Shown here piece by piece: positions 7,621 to 16,722 of a stretch of 64,000 nucleotides of DNA. The position numbers and the translations under genes were made by a program. This stretch comes from Treponema denticola (GTDB lineage Bacteria; Spirochaetota; Spirochaetia; Treponematales; Breznakiellaceae), in NCBI GenBank assembly GCA_020719845.1, contig DYPP01000001.1, positions 101,509 through 165,508 of the forward strand. Reading direction: 5' to 3'. The notes beneath the pieces are model-generated. The model had not been told where the DNA came from, ran no database searches, and worked only from the letters and a program-made list of their open reading frames with translations. Every line of letters begins with the position of its first letter. Within the stretch, counting starts at the first letter, position 1.

Positions 7621-10293
7621 ATGTCCGACTCGAGTCCGATGATCGAACAATACCGACGGATCAAACGGGAGCACCGGGACGACGTGCTCTTTTTCCGCTT
7701 GGGCGATTTTTATGAAATGTTCGCCGAAGATGCCCTGGAAATTTCCGCCCTGCTCAACCTGACGCTCACCAGCCGCAACGGCGTGCCCATGTGCGGCATA
7801 CCCTACCACGCGGCTCGATCCTACATCGCCCGCCTGCTGCGCTGCGGCAAGAAGATCGCGGTCTGCGAACAAGTGTCGGAACCCACCCCCGGCAAGGGTT
7901 TGGTTGACCGGCGGGTTGTGGAGGTGATCACTCCGGGCACCACGGTGGAAGAAGATTATCTGGATAAGGGCAGCTTCAACTACCTGGCCGCCTTCGCGTC
8001 GGCCAAAGACGGTTATTCCTTTGCCTACATCGACCTTTCTACTGGTGATTTTCAGGCCACGGCTTTTCCCGAAGCGGGCGGCGGCGAACGGTTGCGCCGG
8101 GAGCTGGAGCGCATCCAGGCCAAAGAGCTGATCGTCCAGGAATCCCTGCTGGAAGAACGCAAGGAACTCGCGGAGGCGATACTGGACCGGAGCGCTCTGG
8201 TGGTCAATCGCTGGGCGGATTGGCTTTTTGACCTCCGTCGCGGTCAAGAACGGCTGGAGCGGCAATTCGGCACCGCCAACCTCAAGGGGTTTGGCCTGGG
8301 GGAAGACGCTGCGGAAATTGTCGCCGCCGCGGCGCTGCTGGACTACCTGGACGATACGGCCCGCAGCCTGCTGCCCCACGTGCGGGGCATCCGCATCTAT
8401 GGCGAAGCCGACTTTGTCGGCATCGATGAGGCTTCCCAGCGCAACCTGGAGCTCGTGCGCAATCTCCGGGATGGAGAGCCGCGCTTTTCGTTGCTGGAAG
8501 TCATGGATGAAACCCGTACCGCCATGGGGCGCCGCAACCTGAAGCAGCGCATCCTGCACCCGCTGTGCGACGTGGACCGCATCAACGCCCGGCTGGACAG
8601 CATCGACCTGCTCTATCACGATCAAAGCCGGCTGGCTGAATTGCGGGAAATCCTGGGCAAGGCTCCGGATCTGGAACGCCTCTGCGCCCGCATCGCCATG
8701 GACCGGGCCCACGCCAGGGATCTGGCCGCGGCGGCGACGGCGCTGGATATCTATGAAAAGATCGACCGAATCGCCCGGGAAATCGGGCTGCGGGATGAGC
8801 CCGAAGCCCGACTGGTCCTCACGCTGGACCCAAGTGCCCTTGAGCGGTTGCGGGGGGTGCGGGAACTGTTGGATCGGGGTATCCGGGAGGATCCTTCCAT
8901 TTTGCTGACCGAAGGCAATATCATCCGGGATGGTTTCAACGCCGAGCTGGACGCGTTGCGGGATCTGCGGGACAACGGTCGGGGACTGCTGGAAGCCTAT
9001 CTGGAAGAAGAACGGGCCGCTACCGGGATCGCCAACCTGAAAATTCGCTATAACCGGCTGATCGGGTATTTTTTTGAGGTCAACAACAACAGCCTTTCCC
9101 AGGTTCCGGTGTATTTTATCCGTCGCCAGGGCGTTGCCGGCGGCGAGCGCTACACCACCGACCGGCTGGCCGGGCTGGAATCGGACATCAACGGCGCCAC
9201 CGACCGGGTGGTCGAGCTGGAAAAAAAGCTGTTTTTAGGGTTGCGGGATCAAGCCAAGGCGCTCATTCCGGAAATGATGGCCGCAGCCAAGCGCATCGCC
9301 GCATGGGACGTCGGCCAGTCCCTGGCCCGGGCCGCCACGGTGCGCGCCTGGGTGCGGCCGGTGGTGGCCGCCCACCAGCGGCTGCGTATCATCGAGGGCC
9401 GGCACCCGGTGGTCGAAGCCCACCTGGCCCGGGGCGAGTTTGTCCCCAACGACCTGGACCTGGACGCGGCGGCGCTGCGGTTCGCCCTGATCACCGGACC
9501 CAACATGGCCGGCAAATCCACCTACCTGCGTCAGGCGGCGCTCATCTGCCTCATGGCGCAGACGGGCAGTTTTGTGCCCGCCCAGAGCGCCGAGATCGGC
9601 ATCGTCGACCGGATCTTCTGCCGCGTCGGCGCCTCGGACAACCTGGCCCGGGGGGAATCCACTTTTCTGGTGGAAATGAACGAAACCGCCCACATCCTGC
9701 ATTCGGCCACCCAACGGAGCCTGGTCATCATGGACGAGGTGGGCCGAGGCACGGGAACCAACGACGGGCTTTCCCTGGCCTGGGCGGTGTGCGAAGAATT
9801 GCTGGACGGTATCGGCTGCCGTACGCTTTTTGCCACCCATTTTCACGAACTTTCCCGCCTTTCCCACCCTGGCCTGGCCCACCGCTCCATGGAAGTGCTG
9901 GAGCAGGACGGCGAGATCGTGTTCATCCGTAAAATCCGGGAAGGCGCGGCCGCCGAATCCTACGGGCTCCACGTGGCGCGTCTGGCGGGTCTCGGCGATC
10001 GCGTCGTCCAGCGAGCCGCCTATATCATGGATCGACTGCGGGAAAAAGAGCTGGTGCTTCAAGATACGGTTCCGGCCGCCGTCCCGCAAAATCCCATTCC
10101 CGCCGCTCCGGAAAACCCGCGGCTGGCGGAAATCATCAAGGATTTAGCCTTTCTGGACGTGGACCGATTGACGCCCCTGGAAGCCTTGAACCGCATTCAT
10201 GGGTGGCGTCGTTCGCTGTCGAATACAAAATCCGCGTCTGCCCGAATAAAAAACCGTCCGCAAGTTGAAAAGGGTCTTTCCCTGTTTGATTGA
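7621..10293 (+). CDS. mutS: DNA mismatch repair protein MutS
   Basis: MutS recognises mismatches and starts methyl-independent or MutL-dependent repair. The 890-residue length is usual for MutS1. The mismatch-reading Phe-x-Glu is visible as FYE (residues 30-32) in GDFYEMF. The ATPase has a Walker A of GPNMAGKST near residue 625, then the Walker B/signature region with DEVGRGT, and the C-terminal dimer region follows. There is no Shine-Dalgarno sequence before the ATG at 7621; a second in-frame ATG at 7639 has only a weak GAG ahead of it. The gene follows the tamB-bamA-skp group as in other treponemes (recalled). mutL is not in this window. Confidence 0.96.
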   Translation: MSDSSPMIEQYRRIKREHRDDVLFFRLGDFYEMFAEDALEISALLNLTLTSRNGVPMCGIPYHAARSYIARLLRCGKKIAVCEQVSEPTPGKGLVDRRVVEVITPGTTVEEDYLDKGSFNYLAAFASAKDGYSFAYIDLSTGDFQATAFPEAGGGERLRRELERIQAKELIVQESLLEERKELAEAILDRSALVVNRWADWLFDLRRGQERLERQFGTANLKGFGLGEDAAEIVAAAALLDYLDDTARSLLPHVRGIRIYGEADFVGIDEASQRNLELVRNLRDGEPRFSLLEVMDETRTAMGRRNLKQRILHPLCDVDRINARLDSIDLLYHDQSRLAELREILGKAPDLERLCARIAMDRAHARDLAAAATALDIYEKIDRIAREIGLRDEPEARLVLTLDPSALERLRGVRELLDRGIREDPSILLTEGNIIRDGFNAELDALRDLRDNGRGLLEAYLEEERAATGIANLKIRYNRLIGYFFEVNNNSLSQVPVYFIRRQGVAGGERYTTDRLAGLESDINGATDRVVELEKKLFLGLRDQAKALIPEMMAAAKRIAAWDVGQSLARAATVRAWVRPVVAAHQRLRIIEGRHPVVEAHLARGEFVPNDLDLDAAALRFALITGPNMAGKSTYLRQAALICLMAQTGSFVPAQSAEIGIVDRIFCRVGASDNLARGESTFLVEMNETAHILHSATQRSLVIMDEVGRGTGTNDGLSLAWAVCEELLDGIGCRTLFATHFHELSRLSHPGLAHRSMEVLEQDGEIVFIRKIREGAAAESYGLHVARLAGLGDRVVQRAAYIMDRLREKELVLQDTVPAAVPQNPIPAAPENPRLAEIIKDLAFLDVDRLTPLEALNRIHGWRRSLSNTKSASARIKNRPQVEKGLSLFD

Positions 10294-10299
10294 AAAATG

Positions 10300-10337
10300 A
10301 GTCCGCTCCAAAAAACCGGTTATTTTTAGAGCGGACT
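10300..10337 (+). repeat. Solo long hairpin of the 109-bp repeat family
   Basis: Seven bases after the mutS stop lies a near-perfect inverted repeat with arms beginning AGTCCGCTC and ending GAGCGGACT around an AT-rich centre containing ACCGGTTA. It matches the largest hairpin of the 109-bp element, in the same orientation as the copy at 13374. The other two hairpins are absent or decayed. It may also act as a transcript end for mutS, but no T-run follows on the forward strand. Confidence 0.75.
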
Positions 10338-10349
10338 TAAAAAATCTTC

Positions 10350-11144
10350 TTGCTTTTCCGCTTTTCACTGATGCATCCGCCGATCCCGGGCCGTACTATG
10401 GGCATGGGAAAAATCGCTCAAATCACGGCGGTGGTCGCCGAGATCCTGTTGCCCACGGGCTGCGCCCTGTGCGGTGCGGATCTGTTCGGATCCGCCGCAT
10501 CCGGCGTCGGTCTCTGCGCCGTCTGCGCGGCCAGACTGGAACCCGAAGCTGGTCGGCGCTGCCCATCCTGCGGTCGTCCGCTGATCTCCGAACGGGACGT
10601 CTGTATGGAATGCCGATCCGCCGAACCGCCGGGCTGTGACCGAACCCACGCCCTCTACCGGTACGGCGGCGACGGCGCCACGGTGCTGCGGGCCTTCAAG
10701 TTCGGCGCGAATCGTGCTTTGGCCGCCTTTTTTGCCCTCCGGCTGATCGAAGCCGCCACGAGCCTGGCGTCCGAAACCGGGCCGATTGAAGCCTGGGTTC
10801 CCGTACCCCCGCGACCCGGCAAAATACGGAAGACCGGGTGGGATCAAGTGGAAGCCATTGCCCGAATTCTGGAACAATTATATAACGGACGCCGCACCGA
10901 AGCGGGGACGCTGCCCGTGCGGCGTTGCCTGGAACGACTGCCGTCCCGCAGCCAGAAGGAACTGAACCGCGGCGAGCGGGGCAAAAACCTGATTGGGAAG
11001 ATTCGCTGCGTCCGGCCGGCGCCGACGTCCGCCCTGGTCTTTGACGACGTCATCACCACCGGGGCTACGCTCAACGCCTGCGCTGGTGCCCTCAAAAAAG
11101 CCGGAACCCTGCGGGTATACGCGATAGCCCTGTTTTATGATTGA
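10350..11144 (+). CDS. comF: ComF-family phosphoribosyltransferase-like protein
   Basis: ComF proteins contain a PRTase fold and are linked to DNA uptake in competent bacteria; in most bacteria the substrate is unknown. The product has two CxxC pairs near its N-terminus, as expected for the zinc-binding region of the family, and the PRPP-binding loop VFDDVITTGAT near the C-terminus. The start is unclear: the longest frame begins with TTG at 10350, but ATGs at 10371, 10398 and 10404 are all possible and none has a convincing ribosome site. No other competence gene is present here. The stop codon overlaps the left end of a 109-bp repeat. Confidence 0.85.
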   Translation: MLFRFSLMHPPIPGRTMGMGKIAQITAVVAEILLPTGCALCGADLFGSAASGVGLCAVCAARLEPEAGRRCPSCGRPLISERDVCMECRSAEPPGCDRTHALYRYGGDGATVLRAFKFGANRALAAFFALRLIEAATSLASETGPIEAWVPVPPRPGKIRKTGWDQVEAIARILEQLYNGRRTEAGTLPVRRCLERLPSRSQKELNRGERGKNLIGKIRCVRPAPTSALVFDDVITTGATLNACAGALKKAGTLRVYAIALFYD

Positions 11145-11251
11145 GCCAAATCCAAAAACATCAGTTTTTAGATTTGTACCGATAAAAAAGCGATTCCTGT
11201 AAGGAATTGCCTAAGTCCGCCCTAAAAACAACCGGTTTTCGGAACGGACTC
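11143..11251 (+). repeat. 109-bp three-hairpin repeat, copy 1
   Basis: The copy runs from GAGCC, inside and after the comF stop, to GACTC. Hairpin 1 is at 11147-11176 with loop ATCA. Hairpin 2 (GCGATTCC/GGAATTGC) is at 11190-11210. Hairpin 3 is at 11214-11250 with a CAACCGG loop. This is the least perfect copy, with mismatches in all three stems. It has the same orientation as the copy at 18410. Confidence 0.88.
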
Positions 11252-11312
11252 ATGATGAGCGGCGTCGGGAAAAGGCTCTTCCTGCGGCGCAATGGACGGC
11301 TGGATTGGCAGG

Positions 11313-11341
11313 TTGACAAAGAATCAGGCAACGGATACAGT
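11313..11341 (+). promoter_or_regulatory. Promoter of the rimP-nusA-infB operon
   Basis: A consensus -35 TTGACA (11313-11318) and TACAGT (11336-11341) are separated by exactly 17 bases. Transcription would start near 11348, leaving a leader of about 79 bases before rimP that contains a terminator-like hairpin. Confidence 0.68.
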
Positions 11342-11385
11342 AATGCGACAGTCGAAGATTCGGCGAATCGTGGATTCGTAGTACA

Positions 11386-11414
11386 AAAGGAGTCGTTCGA
11401 ACGACTCTTTTTTT
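11386..11414 (+). terminator. Intrinsic terminator in the rimP leader (attenuator candidate)
   Basis: A perfect inverted repeat, GAGTCGT-TCGA-ACGACTC (11390-11407), is preceded by four A and followed by seven T. It lies about 40 bases after the predicted transcription start and 13 bases before the rimP start. Smaller alternative stems upstream (GATTCG/CGAATC at 11357-11369 and CGAATC/GATTCG at 11364-11378) share an arm and exclude each other. Confidence 0.72.
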
Positions 11415-11426
11415 ATAGGTGGTGCC

Positions 11427-11891
11427 GTGCAGTTCAGTCCCAAGAGGGATGATCCGATTTTCGATAGCCTGGAGCCGGTAGTACGCGGGCTGGGGCTGTC
11501 GTTGGTTGAATTGACCGTATCACGGCACCGGGGTGCCGTGCAGGTGCGCCTGACGGTCAACAAAGCGGGCATCGTTGGTGTCAGCGACTGTTCCAAGGTG
11601 CACCGTGCGGTGGTGCCCCGTCTGGATCTGGCTTTTCCCGACCAGGAAATGTCCGTGGAAGTCGCTTCCCCGGGTATCGATCGCGTTCTGAAAGACGCTT
11701 CGGAGTTTTTGATGTACCGGGGACGGGGCGTACGGTGCTACCGCACGGATCTGTCCGACTGGGTCGCGGGCATCGTCGTGGAAGCGGACGAGCGCCGGCT
11801 GGTGTTGCGTGGATCGGGAGGAATTGTGGAATTGCCCTATGATATCATCGCCAAGGCGCGGTTAGACTATTCACAGGAGGTTGGAGACTGA
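11427..11891 (+). CDS. rimP: Ribosome maturation factor RimP
   Basis: RimP assists 30S subunit assembly. The 154-residue product has the two-domain RimP pattern: an N-terminal alpha/beta domain with a VELTVSR-type strand and the VEVASPGIDR motif near residue 75, then an Sm-like C-terminal barrel. The GTG start has AGGTGG four bases upstream. The stop shares one base with the nusA ATG. The gene heads the nusA operon, as in most bacteria. Confidence 0.93.
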   Translation: MQFSPKRDDPIFDSLEPVVRGLGLSLVELTVSRHRGAVQVRLTVNKAGIVGVSDCSKVHRAVVPRLDLAFPDQEMSVEVASPGIDRVLKDASEFLMYRGRGVRCYRTDLSDWVAGIVVEADERRLVLRGSGGIVELPYDIIAKARLDYSQEVGD

Positions 11892-13372
11892 TGGCATCGG
11901 ATATGTCCGAAGCGATCCGCCAACTAGTACAGGATCGTGGTATTTCTGAAGAACTAGTCCTCAAAACCATCGAAAACACCCTCTTTGCGGCGTATAAGCG
12001 TCGTTTTGGGAACGCGGACAACGCGGTCGTCCGTTTTGACGAAGAAAACACCGAAGTGGCCATATTCGCCAAGAAAAAAATTGTGGATGGCGTCTATGAT
12101 CCGGCAAGCGAAATAGATTTGGAGGAAGCAAAACTCCTGGATCCGGAGGCGGATATCGGCGATGAGCTGCTGATCGAAATCGATCCCAAAGAATTCGATC
12201 GCATCTCGGTGCAGAGCGCCAAGCAGACCGCCCATCAATCGATCAGGGAAATCCAAAAGGATAGTCTCTACTCCGAATACAAGGACAAGGTCGGCGAGAT
12301 CATCATCGGCTACTATCAGCGGGAACGGAACGGTACCATTTATGTCGATCTCGGCAAGGTGGAAGGCATTTTTCCCCGCAAGTACCAGTCGCCCCGGGAA
12401 TCTTACCACGTCAACGATCGCATCAAGGCTCTGATAACCGAGGTCAACAAGTCGCCCACGGGCTTGCAGGTGGTGCTTTCGCGCACGCACACCGACTTTG
12501 TCCGGGCCATTTTTGAGCTGGAAGTGCCCGAAGTCTACGACAAGACCGTTGAAATCCATAAAATCGTCCGCGAGCCCGGCTACCGGACCAAGCTGGCGGT
12601 GTATTCCAATCGGGATGACGTCGATCCCGTCGGCGCCTGCGTCGGCTTGAAGGGCGTGCGCATCCAGTCCATAATCCGGGAGCTGGAAGGCGAAAAGATC
12701 GATATTCTCAAATACGATCCGGACCCGAGGCGCTTTATCAAGAACGCCCTTTCCCCGGCGGAAGTGCGGGACGTCATCATTCTGGATGAAGGCAAGCGGC
12801 AGGCTCTGGCGGTGGTGAGCGAATCCCAGCTTTCGCTGGCCATCGGCAAGCAGGGCTTGAACGTCCGCCTGGCCAATCGTCTGGTGGATTGGAATATCGA
12901 CGTAAAGACCGACTCCCAGTACTCGGAAATGGACGTTTCTTCCGAATCCCGGCGCGCGGTGTCCGAGTTGTTCGGCGATGCCGAGGAATACGAAGAAGAA
13001 ATTACCCGGGTCGTCGAGTTGCCCGGACTGGATCCCGCAGTTGCCGCCGCGCTGAACGCCAACGGCATAGAATACATAGAAGATTTCCTGGCGCTTTCGG
13101 ATGAGGAATTGTCGAACCTGAAGGGCGTTGAAGCCGAGCAACTTGAAGCTCTACGGAAAATCATTGAAGAGAACGTGGAAATCGTAGAGGAAGAATCCTA
13201 CGCCGGAGAAGAACAGGATTCGGAGCAGGAAGCCGTGGTGGAAGAAGAGCCGGTGGCTGAAGAAGCCGAAGAATATCTTTGCCCGGAATGCGGCGCCAAG
13301 ATAACCGTCGACATGACTTCCTGTCCGAACTGCGGCATCGGCTTGAGCTTTGAATACGAGGACGAAGAATAA
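11891..13372 (+). CDS. nusA: Transcription termination/antitermination factor NusA with C-terminal zinc ribbon
   Basis: NusA binds RNA polymerase and nascent RNA and modulates pausing, termination and antitermination. In order there is an N-terminal polymerase-binding domain (about 1-125), an S1 domain (about 135-200), two KH domains (about 230-345) and a helix-hairpin-helix-like domain (about 395-435). An acidic linker follows, then a short zinc ribbon with Cys464, 467, 478 and 481 in two CPxC motifs. The zinc ribbon is not part of the standard NusA of Escherichia coli or Bacillus. The gene is preceded by rimP with a one-base overlap and followed by a 109-bp repeat and infB. Confidence 0.95.
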   Translation: MASDMSEAIRQLVQDRGISEELVLKTIENTLFAAYKRRFGNADNAVVRFDEENTEVAIFAKKKIVDGVYDPASEIDLEEAKLLDPEADIGDELLIEIDPKEFDRISVQSAKQTAHQSIREIQKDSLYSEYKDKVGEIIIGYYQRERNGTIYVDLGKVEGIFPRKYQSPRESYHVNDRIKALITEVNKSPTGLQVVLSRTHTDFVRAIFELEVPEVYDKTVEIHKIVREPGYRTKLAVYSNRDDVDPVGACVGLKGVRIQSIIRELEGEKIDILKYDPDPRRFIKNALSPAEVRDVIILDEGKRQALAVVSESQLSLAIGKQGLNVRLANRLVDWNIDVKTDSQYSEMDVSSESRRAVSELFGDAEEYEEEITRVVELPGLDPAVAAALNANGIEYIEDFLALSDEELSNLKGVEAEQLEALRKIIEENVEIVEEESYAGEEQDSEQEAVVEEEPVAEEAEEYLCPECGAKITVDMTSCPNCGIGLSFEYEDEE

Positions 13373-13373
13373 A

Positions 13374-13482
13374 GAGTCCGGTCTAAAAACCGGTTGTTTT
13401 TAGACCGGACTTAAGCAATTCCTTACAGGAATTGGTTTTTAAGCGGAACAACTCTAAAAACTGAAGTTTTTGGAGTTGACTC
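13374..13482 (-). repeat. 109-bp three-hairpin repeat, copy 2 (inverted)
   Basis: The copy begins two bases after the nusA stop and runs from GAGTC to GACTC. It is the reverse complement of the other two. Hairpin 3 is at 13375-13411, hairpin 2 (CAATTCC/GGAATTG) at 13416-13434 and hairpin 1 at 13449-13478 with loop TGAA. Stem differences from the 18410 copy are mostly paired changes. The infB ribosome site AAGGTGGA follows five bases after the element. Confidence 0.9.
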
Positions 13483-13495
13483 ATAAAGGTGGATC

Positions 13496-16357
13496 ATGGC
13501 TGAGGAATTGGATACTACGCAGAAACCCAAGGTGGAACTCATAAAACACGCCAAGAGCGTCGCGGAATCGACGGAAGGGGCGGAAGCTCCGACGCAGGCT
13601 GCGGGTGTTCAGAAGGACCACGTGGAACGAAGGAAAGTGGTCGTAGTCAAGAAAAAACCCCCGCTCGTGGTCCCCCCGGCGGAGCCGCCTCCGGCGGCTC
13701 CCAAAAAGCTTCAACCCAAAGTGGTTGTCGCGCACGCTTCTCCGGATGTTGCGGCGCCGGCTACTGCGGTGCAAGCCAAAGAAGAACCCGGCGTCGCGTC
13801 ATCCGGCGGACAGCCGGTCGCGTCGGCGGATACAAGGAAAGACATTCCTGCGGGCGATGCAGCCGCGGCGCCCGCAGCGGAAACGCCCCGGGCTCCGTCG
13901 ATGCCCAATACCCAGCGGCCCGCCGCGGCGGCGGGTAGGGTCGGCGGTCGTCCGGTGGGTCCGCAAGCCCCGCGCGAGGGTGCGCCCCGGTCTGAGCCGG
14001 GGTTCAACCGTTCCACGTCCTCCCCGTTCCCGCAGCGCCCTGCGGCGGCGGCCGGACGCGTCGGCGGCCGGCCGGTGGGCAATCGCAACGCCGGTCCCGG
14101 CGGATACAATGGTCCGTCCAGCCAGGGGGGGTACAATGGTCCTCCCGGCGGTTCTGGCGGCTATAACGGTCCCAGCAGTCAGGGAGGCTACAATGGTCCT
14201 CCTGCGCAAGGCGGCCCGGGCGGTTATCCCAACCGGACGAACCAGGGTCCCCGTCCGCCCTACAACCAGGGTGGTCCCGGCGGGTATCGCGGACCTGGTG
14301 GTCCCGGGGGACCCAGTTCCGGTTATCGGGGTCCCGGCGGCCCGCCGGGTTCCCGTCCGCCTTTTGGTGCGCGACCCGGTTTTGGTCCCCGGCCCGGTGG
14401 CCCGGGCCGTCCCGGCGGTCCCGGTCGGCCCGGTGGCCCCGGCGGTCGGCCCGGCGCGCCCACGCCGCCACTGGCAGAAGGTAAAGGCCCGATAAAGAAG
14501 ACTTTCAAGGCTAAAAAACCGGTCTATCAGCGGAAAGATCAGGAAATGGAGGAAAAACTCCTCCAGATGAAGAAAAAGTCCGCCCGCATGGCCAACCCGG
14601 TGCCCAAGTCCATCGACATCATGGAAGTGGTATCCGTATCCGAATTGGCGCGGAAGATGAATTTGAAGGCTTCCGACCTGATCCAGAAACTCATGTCCAT
14701 GGGCATGATGGTTACCATAAACCAGCAGATCGACGCCGAAACCGCCACCATCCTGACTTCCGAGTTCGGTTGCGCCGTCAATATCGTCAGTTTGTACGAT
14801 GAAACCGTCATCGAGACGGTCAAGGACGAACTGGCCGACCGCAGCCACCGACCGCCGGTGGTTACCGTCATGGGACACGTCGATCACGGCAAAACCAAAC
14901 TTTTGGACGCCATCCGGAGCGCCGACGTGGCTTCCGGCGAGTTCGGCGGCATTACGCAGCACATCGGCGCGTATATCGTCGACACTCCCCACGGAGCGAT
15001 AACCTTCCTGGATACTCCTGGTCACGAAGCTTTTACCCGCATGCGCGCCCGGGGCGCCCAGGTTACGGATATCGTCGTCCTGGTCGTCGCGGCGGACGAC
15101 GGCGTCATGCCCCAAACGGTGGAAGCCCTCAACCACGCCAAAGAAGCCGGGGTCCCCATCATCGTGGCGGTCAACAAGATAGACAAGCCGGACGCCAATC
15201 CCGACAAGGTCAAGAACAAGCTTTCCGAAATGGGGTTCATGCCCGAAGACTGGGGCGGAACGACCATGTTCGTAGAGATTTCAGCCCTTAAAAAGCTGGG
15301 CATAGACAAGTTGATCGACGCCATCCTGCTGCAGGCGGAAGTGTTGGAACTGTCGGCCAACTACGATTGCAAGGCGGAAGGCAAGGTGCTGGAATCCCGG
15401 ATCGACCATGGCCGGGGCATCGTCTCCACCATCATGGTGCAGCGGGGCACGCTGCGCGTCGGCGATTCCTTCGTGGCCGGCGTTTGGCCGGGCAAGGTGC
15501 GCGCCCTGTTCAACGACAAGGGCGACAAGATCGACGTCGCCACGCCGTCCATGCCGGTGGAAGTGCTGGGCTTTGAGGGCATACCCAACGCCGGCGACCC
15601 GATTCAGGTGGTCGAAGACGAGCGCACCGCCCGGGGAATCTCCGATAAGCGGCAAGAGCTCAAGCGTTTTGAGGATGCCAAGAACGTCAAGAAAATTACT
15701 TTGGACAATCTGTACGACACCATCAACGACGGCGGCATCCAGGAACTCAAGGTGATCATCAAAGGCGATGTACAGGGCTCGGTTGAAGCCGTACGCGCCA
15801 GTCTGGAAAAACTTTCCACCAAGGAAGTGCGCCTGACGGTCATCCAGTCCCTGCCGGGGGCCATCAACGAGGGCGACGTCAGCCTGGCGGCCGCTTCCAA
15901 CGCCATCATCATCGGCTTCAACGTGCGTCCGACCGCCCAAGCCAAGTCCCTGGCGGACCAGGAGAAGGTGGACATCCGCAAGTACAACGTCATCTACAAG
16001 GCGGTGGAAGAAATCCAGCAGGCCATGGAAGGCATGCTCAAGCCGGACACCAAAGAAGAAGTCATCGCTTCCGTTGAAGTCCGGAATACTTTCAAGGTGC
16101 CGAAAATCGGTACTATCGCCGGTTGTTACGTCCTTTCGGGTACGGTCAAACGCAGCGCCAGCATCAACGTCATCCGGGACGGCATCGTACTGCATACGGG
16201 CAAAATTTCATCCCTGCGTCGCTTCAAGGACGACGCCCGGGAAGTCGCCGCCGGTTATGAATGCGGTATCGGCCTGGACGGATTCGATCAACTCGAAGTC
16301 GGCGATCAATTTGAAGTGTTTGAGATCGTCGAGGTCGCGCGCAAGCTTGGTTCTTAA
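13496..16357 (+). CDS. infB: Translation initiation factor IF-2
   Basis: IF-2 is the GTPase that brings initiator tRNA to the ribosome. The 953-residue product has a long low-complexity N-terminal part (1-330) that is Pro/Ala-rich and then Gly/Pro/Tyr/Arg-rich. The IF2_N domain follows (about 370-435). The G domain starts near residue 458 with G1 GHVDHGKT, G3 DTPGH, G4 NKID and G5 SALK, and domains II, III and IV come after it. A 14-residue block beginning [10 protein letters not shown] occurs twice in the linker. The ATG is preceded by AAGGTGGA, which lies just outside the inverted 109-bp repeat. Confidence 0.97.
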   Translation: MAEELDTTQKPKVELIKHAKSVAESTEGAEAPTQAAGVQKDHVERRKVVVVKKKPPLVVPPAEPPPAAPKKLQPKVVVAHASPDVAAPATAVQAKEEPGVASSGGQPVASADTRKDIPAGDAAAAPAAETPRAPSMPNTQRPAAAAGRVGGRPVGPQAPREGAPRSEPGFNRSTSSPFPQRPAAAAGRVGGRPVGNRNAGPGGYNGPSSQGGYNGPPGGSGGYNGPSSQGGYNGPPAQGGPGGYPNRTNQGPRPPYNQGGPGGYRGPGGPGGPSSGYRGPGGPPGSRPPFGARPGFGPRPGGPGRPGGPGRPGGPGGRPGAPTPPLAEGKGPIKKTFKAKKPVYQRKDQEMEEKLLQMKKKSARMANPVPKSIDIMEVVSVSELARKMNLKASDLIQKLMSMGMMVTINQQIDAETATILTSEFGCAVNIVSLYDETVIETVKDELADRSHRPPVVTVMGHVDHGKTKLLDAIRSADVASGEFGGITQHIGAYIVDTPHGAITFLDTPGHEAFTRMRARGAQVTDIVVLVVAADDGVMPQTVEALNHAKEAGVPIIVAVNKIDKPDANPDKVKNKLSEMGFMPEDWGGTTMFVEISALKKLGIDKLIDAILLQAEVLELSANYDCKAEGKVLESRIDHGRGIVSTIMVQRGTLRVGDSFVAGVWPGKVRALFNDKGDKIDVATPSMPVEVLGFEGIPNAGDPIQVVEDERTARGISDKRQELKRFEDAKNVKKITLDNLYDTINDGGIQELKVIIKGDVQGSVEAVRASLEKLSTKEVRLTVIQSLPGAINEGDVSLAAASNAIIIGFNVRPTAQAKSLADQEKVDIRKYNVIYKAVEEIQQAMEGMLKPDTKEEVIASVEVRNTFKVPKIGTIAGCYVLSGTVKRSASINVIRDGIVLHTGKISSLRRFKDDAREVAAGYECGIGLDGFDQLEVGDQFEVFEIVEVARKLGS

Positions 16358-16368
16358 AAGGCGACGCC

Positions 16369-16722
16369 ATGTCTGAATATCGTCTCGAACGGATGGGGCA
16401 CCTGATTCAAGAAAGGATCGGCGCGCTGATCGTGGCGGGGAAAATAAAAGACCCCCGGGTGGATTCATTCATTTCCGTTACCCGGGTGGAAGTTTCCCGC
16501 GACCTGTCCTACGCGGACGTGTACGTATCCGGTTTTCAAGCCGATGAAAAGTTGCGGCGTGGGATTGATGGACTCAAGAGCGCCGCAGGCTTTATCCAGG
16601 CGCAGCTGGATCTGCACAGTCGTCAGACGCCGAAGTTGCGCTTCCACGAGGATACGGGCCTGCGCCAGAGCTTTGACTTGGTCCAAAAGATCGAGGACTT
16701 GACGAGTGAAGCCGGTCGGTGA
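16369..16722 (+). CDS. rbfA: 30S ribosome-binding factor RbfA
   Basis: RbfA is a small KH-fold protein needed for late 16S rRNA processing and cold adaptation. The 117-residue length is typical. The N-terminal RLERMGHLIQERIGALI segment and the SVTRVEVSRDLSYADVYVS block are the family landmarks. The gene sits 11 bases after infB and overlaps the truB start by 17 bases, so it is translationally coupled within the operon. Confidence 0.94.
   Translation: MSEYRLERMGHLIQERIGALIVAGKIKDPRVDSFISVTRVEVSRDLSYADVYVSGFQADEKLRRGIDGLKSAAGFIQAQLDLHSRQTPKLRFHEDTGLRQSFDLVQKIEDLTSEAGR

Noticed and set aside
11207-11452. Forward 81-codon frame across the rimP leader
   Set aside because: It starts inside the repeat, runs through the promoter and the terminator hairpin, and ends inside rimP. 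No ribosome site was seen.
14090-14470. Tandem DNA repeat in infB
   Set aside because: The repeated units differ at many third codon positions, so this is a repetitive protein segment and not a DNA satellite; it is described under infB.
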